From contig JBHGNT010000007.1 of the NCBI GenBank assembly GCA_043228905.1, positions 1,798,001 to 1,862,000 on the forward strand: a stretch of DNA of 64,000 nt, written 5' to 3'. This document shows, one piece after another, positions 46,301-56,510 of the stretch (its first letter is position 1; each line of letters begins with the position of its first letter). The position numbers were made by a program, and so were the translations under genes. This DNA is from Azolla caroliniana (taxonomy: Eukaryota; Polypodiophyta). A model generated the notes under the pieces. It was not told the DNA's origin, ran no database searches, and saw nothing but the letters and a program-made list of their open reading frames with translations.

Positions 46301-48329
46301 TGTTACATTGCATCGCCTTTCTAGAACTATCATCCCTATATCATTGTCCTTTTAGTACAGCTTAATTACATTCAGCATAATTTTGTTTTATTTTACCAGA
46401 CATTTTATAAGATTCACATGAATGTAACTTTTGGACTCACAAATACTTTGGCCATTGAAGCCATTAATTTAATATTTCATTTCTCTGTTAAGTCTCCGCT
46501 AATATAATATATTCATTCTTTTTAGTGTCTGTTACATCTATTGAACTCATAAAATAAACCAACATCCTAACAAGAGTTTGGGCTCCAATAGAAATAATGC
46601 AAATTAATTCTCAATGCATACCTTCCACTAAGCGTTTTAGGAGTGGTTGCAGACGTCCATTCACAGCCATTTCTCGGACATTTACATCATAACTTTCCAA
46701 ATTTTGAAGAGTTTTTTCCGCTTTCTCGATCGTAATAACATTATTAGTATCACTACTAGCAACGCCAACGAGAACCAATATCGCACCACTTTCAGAACCA
46801 ATCCTCTCACATAGGGGCTGGAATTTAGAAAGTTCATAGAGTAAAGATGCAGCTTCCTCCTGCTCTTTTGGGATATCTCGAGATAAACATTTAATACAGT
46901 TGCGAATCACATCCATCTCTCCGATAGCTTCCTAAAAATTACACCAAGTTAAGATGTTCTCTCTTTTAATAGTTGTCCTCTATACAACATATCACACGAT
47001 CCGAATGCATATTAGATGGAGATAGTATCTGATTACATGACTATCATCATATTGTGTCGCCTTGTATCAATAATGGAAATGCTAAGGCCTTACAATTACC
47101 TTGTTGTCATCATCATCTTCAGCAAGAGCCCGCAATGTTGCAAGAGCAGAGCAACGCACTTGTTCTCCATGTTTCAAACACCCAGCAATTACAGGAAGCA
47201 ATCCACTATTCCTGACATTATGTTTACTCAGCCGATTTTTGTGGATAACTAACTGTATATCCTTCAAACCATGCAAAACATCCTGTTGAGAGCTCTTAGA
47301 CATCAACAAGTACCCTGCATTGTCAATCCTTGCAGCCTCATTCCTCATCCTCCATTCTTCAATCGTTTGTCGGAGAGCAATACTCGGTTTTAAAATAACT
47401 GTTTCTATTTTCTTTCCTGAGGTAGGGCATACAAGGGGTCTTCCATTGTCTTTGCACTCATTAAACCATTTCTCAATAGCACTCCGTTCATATGTATAGC
47501 CCGTCTCTAATGTGACAGGGTCACGCATAACAGTCTTTGTTAAAGGACACACAAAAGACTCATATAGTGGCTCAACCCTCTTTTGCTCCCGAAGATGATG
47601 GCTACTATTGTCAATAGAACTTGACAAAGTAGAAGTAGTTTGGGACCAATTCTCCACTAAGTTTCCAAGGAGATCCATCATTTGTAGATCATGAGCTTCA
47701 GTTGTTCCTCGGAGATCATTCTTCAAGATCTCTACTTGGAGCTTCAAAGCATTAGGATTATGCGGTGCATCTTTGATCCCAACAGACTTTGCAATATCAA
47801 GAAGAAGATCTTTTTGCATGTCTAGGTCATTTTGTAGGATGACACTATTCTCTCTCAAGATCTGATGGATGCGATCATCTGATTCTTTCACCTCGAAATG
47901 CACCTTTTGCATATCTCTTGAGAGAGAATCTATAACTGCCTTTGTGTCCTCATCGCCTTGAACCGAAGATTGTGGAATAAGACTCAAGCTTCGGCCAAGG
48001 TTATGAACCACCTTTTCAAGCTGTTTCATTAGAGATTTCAAATGAGTAACTAAATAAATCTTGCTTTTGGTATGGCATACGTTAATTATACTATCAGCCG
48101 AATCAACCTCTCGAAGCAAAGCTTCGAGAATTTCTCGGGTCATAGGAGAAGTATCGCGACCTCCTTGAAGTTCGAAGCAAATGGGCACCATTCTTTCTAA
48201 ATAACAAGATAATTGGAGAAAGATTTCTTGCTCGATTGATGCATTTCGTGCTGTGTTTGCAACCTCCGAGACTCTGTTTAGCAGATTCTGTGAGAGTTGA
48301 ACAACAGCTGGAAGCTCCAAACTATGCAT
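43320..48329 (-). CDS. PUB42: U-box E3 ubiquitin ligase with ARMADILLO repeats, PUB42-like, 3 exons
   Basis: Exons on the minus strand: 48329-47100, 46931-46622 and 44893-43320. The junctions are GT-AG, the first phase 0 and the second phase 1. The product is about 1037 aa, near the size of Arabidopsis PUB42 and longer than the related PUB43/PUB44 (SAUL1). Residues 1-245 are helical, as in U-box N-terminal domains. The U-box lies at about 254-328 (FVCPLTKTVMRDPVTLETGYTYERSAIEKWF, split here only for description: its core is CPLTKTVMRDPV) and binds the E2. The rest is ARM repeats (GLLPVIAGCLKHG, ALVGMLEGGY, PILTIMREH), which select substrates. Start ATG 48329 is the first Met and has a CT-rich leader before it. 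The family acts in the cytosol and at membranes in stress and senescence control. The PUB42 symbol rests on length and domain layout. Confidence 0.92.
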
Positions 48330-49459
48330 TTGGATAGATGTGTTTTTCTCTCACTGTTACTAGTGGAAAGGAGACCTTGAAATTTTGCGATCTGCCTCTT
48401 TTGATTCTCTCTCTCTCTCTATCTATCTACCGGTATCCTTGCTCATAAACCCTATTTGAGATCTCTCTTTCTTTAATCTATCCTTTACCTCTCTCCTCTC
48501 TCTTTTTCTTCCCCCCTTCTCCCTTTCTCTCTGTAGTTACTCACCTAAAATGGAGAAATTTCAATCCCACCCCTTTTAGAACAGCGCCTAAAATCCTAAT
48601 CATTCTGCTTGACCAAGAGGAACAACGGAGAAAAAGAGCAAGGTTCTTGCCAAGAACCTTGAATTTGAAGGCTCAGCAGGGGATTTGCAGAACAATGAGA
48701 CCCATATCGGTGCTCTTCATATGATTATGATGACTGCTATTACACTTTGACAAGGATCCATGCCAGCGCAACAGAAAGAAAAAGATGAATGACATTAGGA
48801 GAAGACGCCTAAAATGAGGGAGAAGGAATCGAACCTGTGAGGATGGATTCATTCATTCATCAATCCATCTATTGTTCATGAGTTGAATAGCCAAAGAATG
48901 ATAGACAAACAGAGAGACAGAGAGAAACAGAGTATTGATTTCCTGGCAAATCTCTTTCTTCTTATAATTTATTGAGGGTTGGGAGAATTGTCAAAATCAC
49001 GAGCCTTTTGGTCCTACCATAGGATTGGTTCCCTGGGACTTGTCCTTGACTTTTGTCCGTGTCCGTGTCCATGTCCGTAACTCATCCAGACCAATCCATG
49101 CGCCCGCCGCCCATCACACCGTCCATCGCTCTCCACTCTGTTCATATATGGCTCGCGTTTCCTCTCTGTTCTTCTGTCCTATGATTAGTTCCCCTATAGA
49201 CCCATAAGACTCGTCTGCTGCCAAAGTAGTCCATGTGCCCATCACACACTGCCCATCTCTCTCCACTTGGATTCACATATGCCTCTCGTTTCCTCTCTAT
49301 TATTCAGTCCTATGACTGGTGTTTTCCCAAACACCCATGAGACTTGTCCACGTCCACGTCCAAACAATTCCATGCACCCTTCACACCGTCCATTGTTCTC
49401 CACTCGGATTCACATATGGCTCTTGTTTCCTCTCCACCATTTGGTCCATTTCCCTACTT

Positions 49460-49490
<31 letters not shown>

Positions 49491-50639
49491 TCTACAGACC
49501 GATGACCGCAAATTCCTCTCGATGTGGATAAGCCCGCAATCTGGCCACGTGTGTGTGCCACACTCTTGTAGGCACACAACTCATGTTTGACTTCACGCAA
49601 TGCCCATGCTGCCATGTTCATCCTTGTGTGCTTCACAACTAGGGTCATCCCTTTCCCCATTATGCCCTTGACTTCTCCCTCTCCTTTGCAATCATGAGTT
49701 TTATGTTGCTTTTGTTTCAATATTCGTAGTAAAATATGAGAGTTTTCGCTTAGCTCGTAGCATCTTGTGTCATAAGCCAAACAAAAGTTGGTGACCATGG
49801 ATAAAATATGTCTCTCAATTGACCTTCATTCACACCCATATGTTATATTGGTCTATAATTCTCCAATATGTATTCCGTGCAATTCTACTTAAAAGGAACC
49901 ATTGACTAATTCATCTTTGAAACTTGAGTGCCTAGAACAGTCATTGTCCTTTCTATTGTACCCCTCTTTCTAAGGATGATTGTGAAATCTAGTGTCGTTT
50001 TTCATCACATTGAAATGCAAAACATAAAGATGGTCGTCATAAAAATATAAAGAGTGCTCACCAAATTATTGCATTGGTGTAGAGGGCATCTTTCTAAATC
50101 GTGCTTGAGCTTATAATTTCATCTTCTCATTCGTCCACCTCATCTTTTCATAGGTAAGCTATGGAGGCACACAACATAGCTACCAAAATTGACCTTTATC
50201 AAACAATTAGAGGGATTTGTCGACGTGCATTGAGTAAAAGAGATACAAACAAAACTTGACCAAGAAAATTTGAGTCTTTGAATATGGTGCTCCAAATAAA
50301 ACTAAAATTTCTGGTAGTGGTGGTATAAAATTGGTTATATCATGAAAGATCATTAATTGAGAGAGATCATTAACTACAAAGCACATAAGGCTGCAAAGTA
50401 AATATATGATATGCGCATACCTTAGAAATTTGTACTCACAAAAGGGGGGCCACTAGAATACGAAAGGATCTCATAGCACATAGAGTGAAGATAAAAAATC
50501 AAGATGGAGGGACACTTTGGTGACACAACACCCGCTTTTCTACCATGTTGACATTAACAATACGTCATAACCAACAATAAGTTTCTAGTATTATAAGGCA
50601 AAAAGTAATAGAAATAAAAACTAAGATTTCATTAATTAG
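48330..50639. other. PUB42-like upstream region and spacer
   Basis: CT-rich sequence at 48395-48540 is the likely 5' leader and promoter of the PUB42-like gene. Beyond it I see no gene. A triplicated repeat lies at 49094-49446 and a (GT)n tract at 49463-49490. Confidence 0.5.
49094..49446. repeat. Three degenerate tandem units of about 135 bp
   Basis: Units begin near 49094, 49228 and 49366. Each contains tccatg, cccatcacac or a variant, tctccact, ttcacatatggct-like sequence and tcgtttcctctc. The third unit is incomplete. Confidence 0.75.
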
Positions 50640-52188
50640 ACTCGAGAGAGAAAAAGAGAAAGGTATATATGCATCGTGTGAATATAGCTCACACTCTTAA
50701 GTTCAGGAATTTCTTTCGACAACCAAGTGGTAGGTGACATTCTTGATGCAAATGACAAGCTTTTTGCAAGTGAGCTTTTGACCAAGATTCACGAGGTTTG
50801 GAATAATTGTTTTTCCTCTCAATGACCTAAGCATGCCCCATCTATGATTATGTATGACCTTCCATGATCCGTCTATGGAACATCCAAACACACAAATTAC
50901 ATTTACATGACTAGGTATCCTTACATTCAATCATTATATTGTTGCAAATTGAATCACATGCTATTTTCATGCGAGATCCTTACATGAATGTTCTCCCATT
51001 AGAGTCCATGGAACCTAGTGTTAGCATAAACTCATCATTGTCAATATCATTCGCAAAAACCAAGATAACTTTATCATTAACATGGATTGAACCATTAACA
51101 AAAACCATCATTCGCAAAAACCTTAACCATTAACATTATCTTTATCATTAAAAATACCATTAACATAAACCATCATTATAATACCACTAACATAAAACCA
51201 TAATAATAAACATAAAGCTCTTGATGTAACTTGTGCATTTGGTTCGAGGACCCTTCGCATCAAGATGGATTAAGCCAACATGGATGATTTATCATTCACA
51301 ATCATGTGCTCATCTTTTGGATTGCTCATTATGAGAACAATGAACAACAATGTAGCTCTAAGAGAGAGAGAGAGAGAGAGAGATTATATTATTGTCTTCG
51401 GAGGTCAAACATGATCTATATGAGACCAAAAATATTACATTTCACATGATACATGTGAAAGTGAGTAGCGACTCTCGATGTTCAAGAACTTTACCAATGA
51501 ATGTTGCAATCGAGAGTGCACATTGTGGTTGTGAGAGAAATTTGTGCAAGGATTGGGCTTTGTCAGAGAGAGAGAGAGAGACCCAATGAACAATGTGGAT
51601 CTAGAACAATTGATAAATAAAGAGGATCCACTTTGAAAGTACCCTTGTTTTTATCAATGTTCCATATCATTCCACAATAGGCTAAGCATCCCTTATGACT
51701 CACAAAACCCAACCTTGACATTGGTTTATCCAAGATGAAACTCACCATAAACAAAAATATTAAGGTTCATTCTTTCGAAATCTAGAGATATAATATTTTC
51801 ATTGGTTAATGACGAGGTACTTCTCATCTTCTTAGTGTCCAACCCTACTCGTGAGACTATGAAGTTTGAATATAACAAAGTTCTTTTTGGGATGTGCAAA
51901 AAGTTATCATAGAAATTTTGCAATATAAAAAATGGGTGTTTTTATGTTATTCAAGGGATTGAATTATATATTAGCACGACACGAGGTCAACTTTAATTGC
52001 AACATGACATGTATCATCTCTACTCTCCTAAATAGTTTGTACCCAGCCATTCTAACATTCAATATACTACCATTGTTAAGTTGTAGGTCATATTTATTCC
52101 TTTTTAGGATCAATATGTTATGTGCCATTACACTTTGTGCATCATTAGTACATAATGTCCAACAATGAGATAATTAGGAGGCAAATCA

Positions 52189-52623
52189 CTAGGAGTCTTC
52201 AAGATGGGAAAGGATGGTAGAAGCCTTTTGGTGGAGGATGGAGGCACCAACAAGCTTTTCTTGGAGGTCGGCATGAAGACGTTTGAGGCTATCAGAGTAT
52301 TTCTTGTCAATATCTCCGATCGTGTCCCGGATGAGACGCAATGCACGTGTTGCGCGCTCCTGAGATGCACGCTCTTTATCTCGAGCCTCATGTAAAGCGG
52401 TAGTGAGCGTAGAAATGTGGTGTTCTAACGACACTACTTGTTCTAGCTTATTTTGGTCAGTTGAATTAGGACTTACTCGCTCCAACTCTTGGAGTTCGGC
52501 CTTTAGTGTTGCCTCGGCTTTTGCGCATTGCTCTCGTAGATCCTCTACCTCCTCTTGGGCCTTCCCTAACGATTCCGTAAGAATCCTCCCCAAAGCCCTT
52601 CGCAATCGTTCCATCCTCTCCAT
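52189..52623 (-). CDS. Small coiled-coil protein, duplicate A (144 aa), unknown function
   Basis: I do not recognise a family. The ORF starts MERMERLRRALG and is almost wholly Leu/Glu/Lys/Arg-rich helix with heptad spacing, consistent with a long coiled coil (about residues 5-125). It ends GASILHQKASTILSHLEDS. No signal peptide, membrane segment or catalytic motif is visible. A TATAAAAG box lies 53-60 bp upstream of the ATG. A diverged paralogue at 55608-55988 keeps the same frame and start MERME, with length differences in whole codons. More than half of the last 70 residues are identical. This suggests a real, selected protein rather than a chance frame, but I have no expression evidence. 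Confidence 0.6.
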   Translation of the reverse strand: MERMERLRRALGRILTESLGKAQEEVEDLREQCAKAEATLKAELQELERVSPNSTDQNKLEQVVSLEHHISTLTTALHEARDKERASQERATRALRLIRDTIGDIDKKYSDSLKRLHADLQEKLVGASILHQKASTILSHLEDS

Positions 52624-52675
52624 TCACCTTTCTCTTGTCTCTCTATAATTAACCACCTCTTCTCCTCCGTTGCTT

Positions 52676-52683
52676 CTTTTATA
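52676..52683 (-). promoter_or_regulatory. TATA box before coiled-coil gene A
   Basis: TATAAAAG on the minus strand, 53 bp from the start codon, would give a leader of about 25 nt. The copy B region has only a weaker gttaaaaagg at the matching place. Confidence 0.5.
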
Positions 52684-53191
52684 CCTCTTTTTTAGCCTAT
52701 GGCCTAATGTGAACCTATTCCCTTCTCTTTGAAGTTTGTAGACATTGTAATCAAACTTTAAGGTTATCCTTATTACCTTGTCCTCCTCCTAAAGTTATCC
52801 TTTTAAAACTTCATGACTTCATATCAATTTGAAGTTATATCCTTAGCTTTATACTACCTCTTGTTGTATAGATGCTTGCCTTAATTGATCAAAAGCCTAT
52901 GTTATTTCGCAGAATCTGGAGTTCAAGGCAAAGAGGGAATTGCTAATTCTTGTATAACAAAACATTCCAAGATTGCACAACAAGAACGTTGGGTCAGATT
53001 GTGGAAAAATCCTACAAGATTTCATTGCGATGTAAATCTGGATTCCGATGGCCGAAGCTCACTCAAATCAAGATGTCGGTGCTCGATAACATGTTGTGAT
53101 TCCAAGAATGCCTTAGACCATCATACATCTCTTTCAGCCCTTCCAAATCCCCATTTAGGGTTTCCATCATCAAAATGATGGTGGTACAATA

Positions 53192-53223
<32 letters not shown>

Positions 53224-53459
53224 CATGAGCTATCAACAAGATGATTGAGTTCAAATCTTACCACTTTCCAGACACCTTGACTGGCACCACTATGTTCTTT
53301 GCGAATTTCAGATCCCATTCATGATTTAGTGTGGATATCCCAATGGGATAGGTAAAGCCTTTATGCAAAAGAATGGGCATGGCCACTTTGATAGTTAGTA
53401 TTGCTAAGCTTATCTATGGCCAAGAATGACACACATACCTCGCTAACCTTCACTGAACC

Positions 53460-53895
53460 ACCTTCCCGGGATATCAAGGTCTAGCTAGTACCTAGCAAGA
53501 TGACAAAGTGTTCTTGCATCATATTTGACTATAGGCAATTGGGTCATTTTCACATTGTGGATCAAATTAATGGGGTTGCCCTCCAACTTGACTTCCCCAT
53601 GCACTTTCGGATCTATGATGTATTCCACACAATGTTTGAGGTGCCTTACATAGAGTCTACTAGTTCTATTTCCCAACTAGAGGGGCCTCCCTTGCTAGAA
53701 CTTGAGAATGACAAGTTCAAGGTAGAATAATTCCAAGATTTGAAGAGGTTAAGATGTCAAACGACAATATCTAGTCTTGTGGAAGGGATATTGATTGTCT
53801 AAACCGACTTGGGAACTAACCAAACATCTAAATTGTGCAAATTAGGATGTGATACGAGAGTTTTACCTCAATACAAACCATTGCTTCTACAAGTC
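53460..53895 (+). pseudogene. Decayed gypsy chromovirus fragment (integrase tail and chromodomain)
   Basis: One frame reads FDYRQLGHFHIV, DQINGVALQLDF and IYDVFHTMFEVPY, matching the integrase GPF module and linker of chromoviruses (compare KLDYRRLGPFRI and HPVFHCSLLEPY in the intact element). After a frame change, QYLVLWKGY, then LSKPTWEL and IREFYL, mark a broken chromodomain with internal stops. No LTR is visible. It lies between the two duplicate blocks and differs clearly from the element at 2600. Confidence 0.75.
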
Positions 53896-54090
53896 GCCAC
53901 TAAAGGATGAGATGATGTTATGGTCATCAAGGCATTGGTGGATTAAACGTTTGTGTGAGTGTGTAGCTTGAGGTCATATTGTGTTGTAAAATTTATTGAG
54001 AGGTTTGATCCACTCGTGCTTATTTTCATTCACTCCTCACCATTCTCGCCCAATTAGATAATCCTAAACCTCATTCCAATATGCGCACCA

Positions 54091-54091
<1 letters not shown>

Positions 54092-54158
<67 letters not shown>
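54092..54158. repeat. Long pure (AG)n microsatellite
   Basis: An uninterrupted AG run of about 67 bp lies just before duplicate block B. Block A is preceded by a shorter GA-rich stretch at 50641-50665. Confidence 0.95.
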
Positions 54159-54159
<1 letters not shown>

Positions 54160-54319
54160 AACTAGCCCACCATGAAGGAACTAAGCCCAGGAACGTTGTG
54201 CTCCTAGTAAAACTATGCTTCCTAGTGGTGAGGCTTCTATCATGTGCGATCTATAACTAGAAATCACGTACGATTGCAACATCAAATTTAAGATATGATT
54301 GTCTAGTTTTTAAGGCGCC

Positions 54320-56510
54320 AAGAGGGTGAAATTATGTTGTGTAACATAGCTCACAATCTAATAAGATGGAGAATTGGTTTTGATGAGACAAGTGGTATGT
54401 CAAGCATCTTGATTCAAGAGGTGAGCTTTTAAGATTTTGCTTTCTTCTCTCAATGTCTCATGCATGCTCTAGTGTCCATGAGTATGCACAATGGTTCATC
54501 CATGGCCCATTTTTTACATGAGCATGACATCCAGAAATTATAATCACGACCGTCTATACCTTGACCATTATAATTGTGATTTCACTTAATCATTCAATTA
54601 ACGTTAGGTATCCTTTACATGATGCATTCTCATTGGAGTTCACATAGCAATATCTTTAACATAAATTCATCATTGCAATATCTTTAACAAAACCATCAAC
54701 ATTGTTATAGCATTCGAGATATGTATTGTACAACTAGGAATGTCGTGTGCTTCCACATGATGTGATTCAATGCCGTGAAATTGTTTCAAGAATTGGTTTT
54801 AAAGTTTTACAAAAGACATTGATCATGTAATTTGTTGTACATGCCATTTAGAAGAGAGTGTTGGCATGGAATTAGCTTTACTACCAATTTTAATACGTTA
54901 CATGAGCTTATTAAATATTAGTGGAGCTTATATGGATGAAAATGTTTGGTTAGAATATCCCAATTGAAGTTTCATGAAGCACGAATTTTTTTTGCATTAA
55001 CACCAATTTTTCTAGTTGGTCTCAAAAAGGAACAAAGTGAATCGAGGAAGTTTATTTCTAGATTTCTAAATTGAATAGCGAAAAATAATTATTTTTTAAA
55101 ACAACTCAAAGAAGAGATCATTCAATTGTGCCCTTCTTTCAAGACCCAACAAACCAAAATTTATTTACAAGCAAGGTTGGATCATCAACAATGAAACTCA
55201 ACATAACTAGAAATTTATGCGCACCCTTTGTAAGTTTAGACATATCATGTTTGCAATTATTGACAAACAAATATAATGAAACTTAAGATAAATAGATATT
55301 ATATAATGAAACTCAAGATAAGTAGATATCCATCCTTCATAAATCTAGACACATCATATTTTAATCTTGTTAGATGCCATTTGCAATCATTAGGTAGATT
55401 TCACAAATAATGGAGCCAACCCAAAGATGAGCAAAGTCATCATAGAAATCTTACGCTTTCGTGTTCAATATGTATATTGCCCTTTTTAATTAGTAGGTCA
55501 TACTTATTCATTTTAGACAACAGTTATATCCATGTGTGGAAATACACTTTGTTGGTGCGTCATTAGTACATAATGTCCACAATGACATCATTGTAAGACA
55601 TAATTCACTAGGTGTGTCCAAGATGGTCAAGAATGGTAGAAGCCTCTTGGTGGAGGAGGGAGGCACCAACTACCTTTTCGTGGAAGTTTGCATGAAGCCG
55701 CTCAAGGCTCTCCTTACTTTTCTTTTTTATATCTTGGAGTGTGTCTCGAACGAGACCCAAAATTTGTTTTCCATGCTCTTGTGCAACACGGTCCCCCTCT
55801 TGGGCCTCTTGTAACGCAATAGTGAGCATAGATACGTGGTCTTTCAAGGACTCTTGGTTTAGCCTTATCACTTTGATCTCTTCGGCCTTCGCCTTAGCTT
55901 CTGCGCATCGCGTACGTAGATCCTCCGCCTCTTGTTGCACCTTCTGCAACCTCTTCCTCATGGTCTCAATTCCTTCCATTCTCTCCATTCCTTATCCAAA
56001 TCAATCTGTCCTTGCCCCTCTCCCTTCTCTTATTCCTTTTTAACTATCTTTAGACTAAGAGGTGTAACATAAAGTTATCCTTCTCTTTGAAGTTTGATGA
56101 CCTTATCTATTTTTAAGTTATCCTTGGCTTGATAATAACTTTGTCTATGTATATGCTTTTCTTGTTCACCATTGGATAAGAGCCTACGTTATTTCATTTT
56201 GACAATCAGAACGTAGAGTTGAAGCAAAGGCAGAGAGCTAAATCTCATATAACTGAGATTTTAAGATTCCACATAGAGGATCATGAAATTCTGAGAGAAT
56301 CCTCTGAGATCCCATACCAAGATTTCAGACTGATGTAATTCTGAGATTTCAATGATGACCAGAGCTCATTCAAATTCAGATTCTCGTTATTGCCAGCACA
56401 CACATTGCTATCCCTTGAATCACTAATCCAGATTCCAAGAATGTTCTTGCATGGCTAAAGTTCCGTATGTATGGGATTTCCATGATTCTGATGCTATTTA
56501 TAGTATAGCA
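54320..56510. repeat. Segmental duplication, copy B
   Basis: This is the partner of 50640-53185 in the same orientation. It starts near ttgtgtaacatagctcacaatc and runs through the ORF at 55608-55988 to gattccaagaatgttcttgc (56433). It is about 350 bp shorter than copy A. Confidence 0.75.
55608..55988 (-). CDS. Small coiled-coil protein, duplicate B (126 aa), unknown function
   Basis: This is the paralogue of 52189-52623. It starts MERMEGIETMRKRL, is helical and heptad-like throughout, and ends GASLLHQEASTILDHLGHT. It is 18 residues shorter, from in-frame deletions in the middle (around KAKAEEIKV). Shared signatures are EAEDLR/EVEDLR, LTIALQEAQ/LTTALHEAR, RLHANFHEKVVGAS/RLHADLQEKLVGAS. There is no intron, signal peptide or known domain. 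I cannot say what it does; oligomerisation through the coiled coil is the only safe inference. Confidence 0.58.
   Translation of the reverse strand: MERMEGIETMRKRLQKVQQEAEDLRTRCAEAKAKAEEIKVIRLNQESLKDHVSMLTIALQEAQEGDRVAQEHGKQILGLVRDTLQDIKKKSKESLERLHANFHEKVVGASLLHQEASTILDHLGHT

Larger units (their letters stand above)
50640..53185. repeat. Segmental duplication, copy A
   Basis: This copy is collinear with 54320-56510. Shared landmarks in order: atatagctcacac (50680), ggtgacatt...gtgagctttt, cttctctcaatg-type text (50813), the Ser/Met-rich spacer with repeated accattaac words, tcattagtacataatgtcc (52144), the small ORF, agcctatgttatttc (52893) and gattccaagaatg (53099). Divergence is high with many indels, so it is an old direct duplication. 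Confidence 0.75.

Noticed and set aside
48395-48540. CT-rich stretch as an independent regulatory element
   Set aside because: CT-rich leaders are common before plant start codons. I kept it only as the likely leader of the PUB42-like gene.
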